Positions 17,762 to 23,550 of a DNA stretch of 52,783 nt are shown here, in pieces. Numbering within the stretch: position 1 is the stretch's first letter; every line of letters begins with the position of its first letter. Source of the stretch: Synechococcaceae cyanobacterium. Lineage in GTDB: Bacteria; Cyanobacteriota; Cyanobacteriia; PCC-6307; Cyanobiaceae. Below the pieces are notes generated by a model. The model ran no database searches, had not been told where the DNA came from, and saw only the letters and a program-made list of their open reading frames with translations. A program made the position numbers and the translations under genes. The stretch spans positions 1-52,783 of the forward strand of contig CANCJV010000029.1 of assembly GCA_947378425.1 (NCBI GenBank). Reading direction: 5' to 3'.

Positions 17762-18018
17762 TCGAAGGCTTCCGCCCCGACCGGATCCCAGGCCATCACC
17801 TCCGTGGGCTCACCCTCCATCGGCACATAGGCAGCCAGGCGCTCGTCCAGGGACAGGCGTGGCTCAACCGCCCGGATCAGCACCCCCTCAGTCACCACCC
17901 TGAGCTCAACGGTCTGGCTGTCACGGAGCCCCGCCTCGCGGGAGATGGCGGCGGGCAGCCGCACACCGAGAGAGTTTCCCCAGCGGCGCAGGGCCTGGCG
18001 GGGCCTGGAGGAAGCCAT
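17758..18018 (-). CDS. mazE: AbrB/MazE-type antitoxin
   Basis: This 86-residue protein has the SpoVT/AbrB swapped-hairpin DNA-binding motif (RRWGNSLGVRLPAAISREAG, then LRDSQTVELRVVTEGVLI). The acidic C-terminal tail (EPTEVMAWDPVGAEAFE) would wrap the MazF dimer. It is the first gene of the pair, and MazE normally represses its own operon. Confidence 0.88.
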   Translation of the reverse strand: MASSRPRQALRRWGNSLGVRLPAAISREAGLRDSQTVELRVVTEGVLIRAVEPRLSLDERLAAYVPMEGEPTEVMAWDPVGAEAFE

Positions 18019-18104
18019 CGAACGGGCCAGTGTTGATTCAGCAGTTTAAACATCGGTGGCGCTGTCCCGAAGCGGTCAGGACCGATGACCCTGACGCCTC
18101 AGCC

Positions 18105-18521
18105 TCAGAGCTGCAGCGAGCGGGCGCCCCTCTCGGTGGGCATGGGCCAGCATGATCTGAGGCGGGTCTGGGACTGACCCTGATCGGGATGACGCTCCTG
18201 GCGGCGAGTCTTTCGCCGCAGCCGGCGGAGCCACTTCTTCCGCAGTTGCTTCGCTTCCTGGCGCCATCTCGCCACCCGCAGAGACAGGCCACTGCTCTTG
18301 CGCTGGGCCGAGGCGTCAAAGGCCAGGGCCAGCGACAACAGCACCACCCGCACACTGTCCTTGAGCAGGGAGATCAGGTTCGTGGCATTGAGACCCTCGC
18401 CCGGCGCAGCGCCTGGAGCTGAAGGGCCACCCGCTGCCCTGATCCTCTGCTCAGCGGCCTGCAGCTGGCCCAGCATGCGGGCTTTCAGCGCCGCCAGGCT
18501 CTGCAGCTGATCCTGCGGGCC
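18105..18521 (-). pseudogene. HpsJ-like gene fragment
   Basis: From 18521 downward the minus strand encodes a clear paralogue of the 14873-15720 gene. SLAALKARMLGQLQAAEQ and LISLLKDSVRVVLLSLAL match SLAAIKSGLLAQLQAAEQ and LVALGKESLRVVLLSLGL there. Similarity stops at about 18521, where VapC sequence on the opposite strand begins. The N-terminal half is missing. The tail is basic (KKWLRRLRRKTRRQER), and the frame ends at 18105. It is best read as a 5'-truncated duplicate. Confidence 0.65.
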
Positions 18522-18758
18522 CACGTGCAGCCCCTCTGGCTCTGGGAAACGGCCAACGTGCTGGTGCAGGCCGAACGGCGGGGCCGCATCAGTCCTGCCG
18601 CCATCCGCACCGATCTCGGCCTGCTGGAGGGTCTGCCGATCAGCGTGGACCAGCCCAGCACCGCCAGCGCGTGGCACGACACGCTGGCCCTGGCCAGCCG
18701 CGACCAGGCCCTGCAGGCGGCGGCCCGAGCGGAGGGCGTGCCCCTGCTGCCCAGCTGA
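18516..18758 (+). pseudogene. PIN-domain toxin (VapC) fragment
   Basis: LWLWETANVLVQAERRGRIS and LEGLPISVDQP match the middle of a PIN-domain toxin, including the conserved Glu (WETANVL). The N-terminal part with the first catalytic Asp is missing. Near the C terminus WHDTLALA runs straight into SRDQALQAAARAEGVPLL, so about 20-25 residues with the third catalytic Asp (the usual YDAxYLxLA segment) have been deleted. Both ends abut unrelated sequence. No antitoxin lies upstream on this strand. Confidence 0.65.
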
Positions 18759-18905
18759 ATGCAGCCGCACCACTGCGTTGACGCCATGGCGTCCGACGGC
18801 CTGACGATCCGCAACTGGAAGGCAGTGCCTGAGACGGTTTCGCTCGCCGACCTGCTGTCGCTGTTGCCGATCACACGACAGCCGGGGATGCGGATCTACT
18901 GGTGA
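18759..18905 (+). CDS. small ORF abutting the VapC fragment
   Basis: This encodes 48 residues beginning one base after the VapC-fragment stop (TGAATG). The sequence (DGLTIRNWKAVPETVSLADL, ending GMRIYW) is not Arg/Pro-rich like chance frames and looks like the C-terminal end of some protein. No family was recognised. It could be a remnant of another gene or a small partner gene. Confidence 0.25.
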   Translation: MQPHHCVDAMASDGLTIRNWKAVPETVSLADLLSLLPITRQPGMRIYW

Positions 18906-18949
18906 TTCAGCATCCTTGCCGCGCCAGAGCTTTAGGGAGTGGAGCGAGC

Positions 18950-19540
18950 TCAGACCTGATCCTGCTCGAAACCCAGGAGGTCAGGATCCTGAACGCTGCG
19001 CCCTCGGCCGCTGAACAGCAGGCTGGCCAGCAGGGAGAGGCGCTTGCCGCGACGCCGGGTCAGGGCCGCAAAGGCCAGGGCGTAGGCGAGGCTCGAGAGG
19101 CTGGCCCGCAGCGGCGGGGAGAGCAGGTTGGCGCTGGCATCGGCCCGGCTGGCGGCCTCGCGCTGACGCCATTGCTGACGCAGGCGCTGTTGGTTCTGCT
19201 GGAGGATCACCTCCAGGTTGCGCTTCAGCCGCGGCAGCGGTCCGGCCGAATTGATCTGCCCGAAGGAGGGCCCCACCACCGCCACCACCAGCTGCTGGGG
19301 CACCAGCAGGACATACAAAAGGGCCGCCAGCACCGCCCAGCGGGCGGCGCCATCGCGCAGGGCACGGCTGAAGAGATCGCCCGGGTTGATCCACGCCGCC
19401 AGGTGCAGCAGCACCAGCGCCACCAAGGCCACGACGCTGTTGTCGATCAGGGCGAGCACCATGCCCTGCTGCCAGGCCGCCTGCGCCAGCCGCGATGGCA
19501 GCACCGAGGCCAGCATCGCGATCACGAACACCGCCAGCAT
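18950..19540 (-). CDS. HpsJ-like membrane protein
   Basis: This encodes 196 residues. The N-terminal part has three hydrophobic helices (LAVFVIAMLASVL, VVALVALVLLHLAAW, WAVLAALLYVLLVPQQLVVA). A helical Gln/Arg-rich middle part (NLEVILQQNQQRLRQQWRQR) and a last membrane helix (LSSLAYALAFAALTRR) follow. The arrangement, including AWQQ...LIDNSVVALVALVLLHLAAW, resembles HpsJ-family proteins. It keeps the N-terminal half that the other two copies in the region lack. The frame begins after a TAA, and the ATG at 19540 is the first good start. No SD is evident. Confidence 0.6.
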   Translation of the reverse strand: MLAVFVIAMLASVLPSRLAQAAWQQGMVLALIDNSVVALVALVLLHLAAWINPGDLFSRALRDGAARWAVLAALLYVLLVPQQLVVAVVGPSFGQINSAGPLPRLKRNLEVILQQNQQRLRQQWRQREAASRADASANLLSPPLRASLSSLAYALAFAALTRRRGKRLSLLASLLFSGRGRSVQDPDLLGFEQDQV

Positions 19541-19573
19541 CGCCAGCCCCGCCAGCTGTGGTGCGGCGGCTGC

Positions 19574-19942
19574 TTACCGGTCAGCACACGGTGTGCGTCG
19601 ACGAGGAGTAGGCGGCTCCGGGCAACGACTTGGGCGGGCCTCAAGACGCGCCAACAGGGTTCCGATCACGGTCAGAAGTCCTGCGATGCCTGCCCTCTGT
19701 CGTTGCGGATCAAAGAGCGGTACCTGGCAAAACGGGCAGGTGGCCTCTGCGGCGGCCGCCTCCACCAGCCGTTCAAACAGCGCGCGTCCAGCACCAGGGC
19801 CACCGGCCGGCCATGGCGGCACAGCAAGCGGTTCGCCGCTGCGTTGGCTGCTGTCGATCAACTCCGCGACGTTCCCGCAAGCCTGGCTCACCGTGAACTC
19901 GCCCCTGGCTTGCTGAAGCCATCCACAGGGGATCCTGTCCAC
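19574..19942 (-). pseudogene. Phd/YefM-type antitoxin with two frame-shifting deletions
   Basis: The open frame reads GEFTVSQACGNVAELIDSSQ RSGEPLAV, then out-of-register residues, then ALFERLVEAAAAEA. Between these, the neighbouring frame encodes RHGRPVALVLDA, which is the Phd consensus. The gene is therefore a Phd antitoxin with a loss of about two bases near the RHG codons and one base before ALFERL. Together these restore the frame but scramble about 12 residues. A Cys-rich extension follows (CPFCQVPLF). The family's partner toxin is not intact nearby. Confidence 0.6.
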
Positions 19943-20003
19943 ACCTCCAGCGGCAGGAGTGGGGCCGCCTGGTTGAGGCGACGGTCGCAGCTGGCGAAGG
20001 TGT
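19942..20003 (-). repeat. vapC-tail direct repeat, copy B
   Basis: Partner of the repeat at 16580-16642. Substitutions are scattered, so the copies are not recent. Confidence 0.65.
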
Positions 20004-20058
20004 GCGGCTCTGCCGTGGTGAGGTGCAGTTCCTGGGCGGCAGCCGGTTGCACCCTGTC
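19942..20058 (-). pseudogene. VapC C-terminal fragment
   Basis: The minus strand encodes QPAAAQELHLTTAEPHTF and CDRRLNQAAPLLPLEV, the last ~40 residues of a PIN toxin. Nothing upstream resembles the rest of the toxin. The final part repeats the DNA of 16580-16642, so this is another broken member of that VapC family. It directly precedes the Phd remnant. Confidence 0.6.
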
Positions 20059-20252
20059 GCCGGGCCAGGGCGGCGCATCAGATCGGAGCTGTTGTTGGTG
20101 GCCCACCGGCACCCTTGCTGTGCAGCACGACCTCGACATCGCCCAGGGCGATGTCGCTGCCCAGCTGGTGGCCGCTGGCGTGGAGGCTGCTGCTGGCGGA
20201 GGGCCCTGGATGACAGCAGGAGTTGGCAGTCAATTGCCTGCATGAAACAGTT

Positions 20253-20268
20253 TGTGAATCGATTCACA
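20253..20268 (+). promoter_or_regulatory. CRP-type operator, perfect TGTGA-N6-TCACA
   Basis: TGTGAATCGATTCACA is a perfect 16-base palindrome that matches the cAMP-receptor-protein consensus, which cyanobacterial SyCRP1-type regulators also bind. It lies 103 bases upstream of the ATG of the small exported peptide. A -10-like TACAGT lies at 20299-20304, which would place the site centre about 50 bases before transcription start. A class III cyclase gene is 5.4 kb away. Regulation by CRP is inference from the motif. Confidence 0.5.
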
Positions 20269-20355
20269 CCGCGCTACCGAAAAACCGACGCACTGTTCTA
20301 CAGTTTTGCGGCAGCAACGCTGCTGGACCATTCAACCTCCCTGCTCAAAGCAGTC

Positions 20356-20643
20356 ATGCAACGCTCGACCCACCTCAAGCTTTCGCTGGCAGGAACAGCC
20401 GCTGTAGCACTGGCATGTCTGCCACTCGCCGTCACCCCCGCCAGCGCTTACAAGCTCAGCCAGGGAACTGCTGCAAGCATCAGCGTAATGCCCAGCAACA
20501 CACAGTCCAATGCAAGCAGCATGCAGTTCGATGCAGGGCTTCAGAATAGCCGCAACACGACCACAGCAGCCCTGGGATCAAGACTGAAGGCACTGCAGAC
20601 CTTTATATTGAGCATCTTCCCCGGCTGCCCGGTTTGCGGCTAA
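20356..20643 (+). CDS. small exported peptide with C-terminal CPVC motif
   Basis: This encodes 95 residues. A classical signal peptide is visible: a basic start (MQRSTHLK), a hydrophobic core (LAGTAAVALACLPLAV) and a cleavage site after PASA. The mature part is about 64 residues and Ser/Asn/Thr-rich, with a hydrophobic helix (LQTFILSIF) and the terminal PGCPVCG. No family was recognised. An in-frame ATG at 20242 would add 38 residues, but it would put the CRP-type palindrome inside the gene and bury the signal peptide, so 20356 is preferred. A strong terminator follows at 20716. The gene stands alone, with its own promoter and terminator, in an otherwise decayed region. Confidence 0.6.
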   Translation: MQRSTHLKLSLAGTAAVALACLPLAVTPASAYKLSQGTAASISVMPSNTQSNASSMQFDAGLQNSRNTTTAALGSRLKALQTFILSIFPGCPVCG

Positions 20644-20715
20644 TAGTTACATTAGGAATAAATTGTTTCAACTGGTTCAGACTATCAATTTCCAGCAGCA
20701 AAAGCCTGTTGCGCC

Positions 20716-20745
20716 AAGCCCCTGTCACCGCAGGGGTTTTTATTT
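20716..20745 (+). terminator. rho-independent terminator after the exported peptide gene
   Basis: The stem CCCCTG (20719-20724) pairs with CAGGGG (20731-20736) around a 6-nt loop, followed by TTTTTATTT. It is a textbook terminator on the plus strand, 73 bases after the stop codon. Confidence 0.85.
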
Positions 20746-20746
20746 C

Positions 20747-21262
20747 TCTAATCACCAACCAAGCGAGTTAAAGCACTTCCAACTGCTAGCGCCATATCAC
20801 AAGCAAGAAGCAGTGGCGGCTAGCTGAGTCGACAATGACTTCAGATTTCCATCCATTGAAGGATCCAAGCAGTTACTGGGGGACTGTTGCCTTTCAGATT
20901 GTCCTAGCCCTTTGATTGTGCGGACAATGATATTGCCGCGAGAACGCTATGGGGACCACGCCTTCCTATTGCCAGCACTGGCGACAAGGAAGCATCGGCC
21001 CTAGAAGTAGAAGTTGCAAAATTGTGCGGCAATACACAAGCCTTTAACGGGCCACATCTAGAGTAAAAATTGGCTAAACCGCTACCAAATCCAGTGGCAA
21101 TGATGGTGAAGAATACGGCTCGCCTATCGGCTGGCAATGCAGACAATCCAGGAGCAGTGTGACATTCGCAGACTGGTGCAATCCCTGGCATTGCCACAGC
21201 CGCATCCGGTTCGTGACACCCAATCAACGCCACAGCGGCCAGGCCGTCGCGATCTGCAGCCG
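20747..21262. other. lower-GC intergenic stretch, no gene seen
   Basis: About 515 bases are richer in A and T than the flanks. A 109-codon frame on the minus strand (20904-21233) shows no motif and uneven composition and is not supported as a gene. No repeat was recognised here. Confidence 0.4.
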
Positions 21263-21295
21263 TTAGGAGTTTGCTGCACGAACAGGCCCGTCAAC

Positions 21296-21352
21296 GGCCA
21301 CCTCGCCGCTGGAGCCGCAGCACACGCTGCTGGCTCCAGCGGCGAGGTGGCC
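21296..21352. repeat. perfect 21-bp inverted repeat (palindrome 1)
   Basis: The arms 21296-21316 and 21332-21352 are exact reverse complements. Inside the 15-base spacer, CAGC/GCTG can extend the hairpin around an ACAC loop. There is no T run beside it, so it is not an ordinary terminator. It sits in the rearranged end of the second VapB copy. Confidence 0.9.
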
Positions 21353-21397
21353 TGAATCGATCCACCACCACATCGGGAAACAGCCTCCATCCGACGG

Positions 21398-21439
21398 CGT
21401 TGCTACTGGCCGCCTGAGCCGCGGCGGCCAGTAGCAACG
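21398..21439. repeat. perfect 17-bp inverted repeat (palindrome 2)
   Basis: The arms 21398-21414 and 21423-21439 are exact reverse complements around an 8-base spacer. It lies 45 bases from palindrome 1 and is unrelated to it in sequence. No flanking T run is present. Confidence 0.9.
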
Positions 21440-21452
21440 TTCCTGGCCATCA

Positions 21453-21683
21453 CCGTTCCAGCTGACGATGCCGGCAGCCATGACTTTCTGAAGCGGGTTG
21501 GTGGAGGCCGGATCCGCTGGCATCACGGCCGTGATGCGGGCGATCGGCCGGCGATGGCAGGTGACCTCCACCACCTCTCCGGCCTGGGCGCGGGCCAGCC
21601 ACTTCGAGAGATCGGTCTTGAGCTCCCGCACGGACACCTGGCTTGCGACCCCATCTGCCATGGTTTTCCCTGATTTTGTGGCC
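21453..21683 (-). repeat. vapB direct repeat, copy B
   Basis: Partner of 16996-17225. Similarity starts abruptly 13 bases beyond palindrome 2 and ends after CTGATTTTGTGGCC at 21670-21683, upstream of the antitoxin start. Confidence 0.75.
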
Positions 21684-21795
21684 AGATAAGCCGCCGCCTG
21701 CTCGTGGACGCGACGCCTCAACCAGGACCGCTCCAGCAGGACCAGGCCGGCTGAAATGAACCTAGTCTCATTGCCATAGTCATCAGAGGCTCAAG

Positions 21796-22077
21796 GTGCA
21801 GGTCTCCTCACCCCGGGCACTGCCGGGGCCCTTCCAACCGCAACAGGTGTCCAAATCCCAGTTCAAGGCCCACGCCCTGGAGCTGTTCCGCCAGATCGAG
21901 GCCAGCGGCGAGCCCCTGGTGGTCACCGATCACGGCCGGCCCGCGCTGGAGGTGCGCCCCTATCGCCCGATCGATTCCGCCACAGCCGACCCCCTGGAGC
22001 TGCTGCGCGGTTCGCTGCTCCGCTACGACGAGCCCTTTGATCCGGTCGCCGAGGGCGACTGGGAGGCGCTGGCGTGA
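21796..22077 (+). CDS. Phd/YefM-type antitoxin
   Basis: This encodes 93 residues. VSKSQFKAHALELFRQIEAS followed by GEPLVVTDHGRPALEVRPYR is the Phd/YefM DNA-binding fold, with the usual acidic tail (LLRYDEPFDPVAEGDWEALA) that binds the toxin. The start is GTG 21796, with AGAGG at 21785-21789 six bases upstream. It overlaps the toxin gene by four bases (GTGA). The gene appears intact. Confidence 0.87.
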   Translation: MQVSSPRALPGPFQPQQVSKSQFKAHALELFRQIEASGEPLVVTDHGRPALEVRPYRPIDSATADPLELLRGSLLRYDEPFDPVAEGDWEALA

Positions 22078-22493
22078 TCCTGCTGGACACCCATGTCCTG
22101 ATCTGGTGGGCCAGTGGCGAGATGCAGAGGCTCTCGCCCCAGGCCCTGCGCGCCATCGAGGCGGAAATCGAGCGGGCCGCCCAGCCCGGGCAGCCCCCCG
22201 GGCTGCTGGTCTCGGCGATCAGCTGCTGGGAGGTGGCGATGCTCGTCCAGCGGGGGCGGCTGGCCCTGAGCCTGGAGGTGGAGCGCTGGCTCGCCGTGGT
22301 GGCCTCGATTGACGCCGTGCGCCTGCTGCCCCTGGAGCCCGCCGTGGCGGTGGCGGCCACGCGGCTGCCGGGGCCCTTTCATACCGATCCCGCCGATCGC
22401 TTCCTGGTGGCCCAGGCCCGGGAGCTGGCGGTACCCCTGCTCAGCGCGGATCAAAAGATCAGGGACTATCCCCATGGCCAGAGCCTGTGGTGA
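22074..22493 (+). CDS. vapC: PIN-domain toxin, VapC type
   Basis: This encodes 139 residues. The acidic catalytic set is complete: Asp in ILLDTHVLIWW, Glu in AISCWEVAML, Asp in DPADRFLVAQA and Asp in LLSADQKI. The family are Mg-dependent RNases that often cut tRNA or rRNA. It starts with GTG inside the antitoxin stop. This pair and the MazEF pair are the intact type II modules of the region. Confidence 0.9.
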   Translation: MILLDTHVLIWWASGEMQRLSPQALRAIEAEIERAAQPGQPPGLLVSAISCWEVAMLVQRGRLALSLEVERWLAVVASIDAVRLLPLEPAVAVAATRLPGPFHTDPADRFLVAQARELAVPLLSADQKIRDYPHGQSLW

Positions 22494-22582
22494 ACCGCAG
22501 CCATGGCCGAGTGAGCGGCCTGCAATTCGTTGCCTTCGGCGGGCGTGAGCACCAGGCCAGCCGGGCAGCGCCGCTCAGGCGC

Positions 22583-23410
22583 TCAGGGCGTGGTCGCAGC
22601 CGCAGCCGCAGCCCCGGCCTGGAGGGAGCCGAAGCGATAGCGCCAGCCCAGTCGCAATCCCCAGCTGCTCAGCGCACTGCGCTCGAGGCTGCCGCTGCTG
22701 CGCCCCGGGGCCCCCTGGAACACCACCTCGCTGAACAGCTCACTGCGGGGGGAGGCCCGGAAGCTGAGGCCCGCCTTGGCCTGATAGCCCAGGGTGCCGC
22801 CAGTGCCACCACCGAAGGATTGGCTGCCACTGCGCAGGCTGATGGTGGTGGCACTGGCGTTGACCACAGAATAGCCGAGGCCGCCACCGACGTACGGCAC
22901 CAGGCGGGCGTTGATGGGCAGGTCGGCGTAGAGGCTGGCGAAGATGCTGTTGCTGCTCACCACGGGATCGGCCACCGCCGCCGCCAGCGGAAAGGGGCCC
23001 ACGGACCACTTCGATTCGGTGATCGTGGCCTGGCGATGCACATAGCTGAGCTCCGTCCGCCAGCGTCCGAAGTCGTAGCCCAGGCCCAGATCGGCGGCAA
23101 ATCCTGGATCCGCCAGCACCGTGCCCTTGATCGGCAGCAGCGGTCCCAGCTGGTTGTCGTTGTACTGAACCGGCTGGGGCCAGCTGGCACCGGCGCCCAG
23201 GCTGACGTACATCCCCCTGGGGTCGAGCGGACCGGCCAGGGCCGGCAGCGGCGCGGCCCTGGCCCCTGGTGCCGCAAGCCCGACCAGCAGCGCCGCGACG
23301 GCACCGCTCGCCAGCCCCGCTGACAGCGGGCGAGTGGCCAGAGCCGAGGTGAGCGGGACAACGGCACCGGTGGCAGCGAAGCGAGCGCATGGGCCAACAG
23401 AACCAGGCAT
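22583..23410 (-). CDS. outer-membrane beta-barrel protein
   Basis: This encodes about 275 residues. The signal peptide is ASGAVAALLVGLAAPGARA. The rest has alternating aromatic/polar strands and Gly-rich turns (GMYVSLGAGASW, GLGYDFGRWRTELSYVH, LVPYVGGGLGYSV, WGLRLGWRYRFGS), as in small OmpA/Opa-like barrels. The end WRYRFG is a typical last strand, though about 17 residues follow it. ATG 23410 is chosen over the longer frame because GGAG lies 9 bases upstream and the signal peptide is then better placed. Its function may be structural or adhesive. It is divergent from speA. Confidence 0.75.
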   Translation of the reverse strand: MPGSVGPCARFAATGAVVPLTSALATRPLSAGLASGAVAALLVGLAAPGARAAPLPALAGPLDPRGMYVSLGAGASWPQPVQYNDNQLGPLLPIKGTVLADPGFAADLGLGYDFGRWRTELSYVHRQATITESKWSVGPFPLAAAVADPVVSSNSIFASLYADLPINARLVPYVGGGLGYSVVNASATTISLRSGSQSFGGGTGGTLGYQAKAGLSFRASPRSELFSEVVFQGAPGRSSGSLERSALSSWGLRLGWRYRFGSLQAGAAAAAATTP

Positions 23411-23550
23411 CCCGGGGCACTCCAGCAGAGTGGTAGTGCCAAACCCTATGGGAGCCAGAACAGGTTGGTGGCCCACGCCACCGCGGAGCGGCCGGCTGAG
23501 ACAGAGCCTCTAGATTCGGCGCGAACGAAACCGCCACATCCCAGGGCCTG

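Larger units (their letters stand above)
21263..21661 (-). pseudogene. VapB-like antitoxin with rearranged 3' end (copy 2)
   Basis: From ATG 21661 the first ~70 codons encode a VapB/Phd-like antitoxin (SVRELKTDLSKWLARAQAGE, CHRRPIARITAVMPADP, NPLQKVMAAGIVSWNG). It is paralogous to copy 1 and keeps the start codon lost there. After that the frame crosses two long palindromes and reads as nonsense (PRLRRPVATPSDGG and on), ending at 21263. No VapC body follows. The antitoxin half may still fold, but the normal tail that would bind a toxin is replaced. Confidence 0.6.

Noticed and set aside
18902..20245. 447-codon frame on the plus strand
   Set aside because: It runs across HpsJ, Phd and VapC remnants that read correctly on the other strand. 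No domain is visible in it.
20904..21233. 109-codon frame on the minus strand
   Set aside because: No motif, poor composition, and it lies in a lower-GC intergenic stretch.
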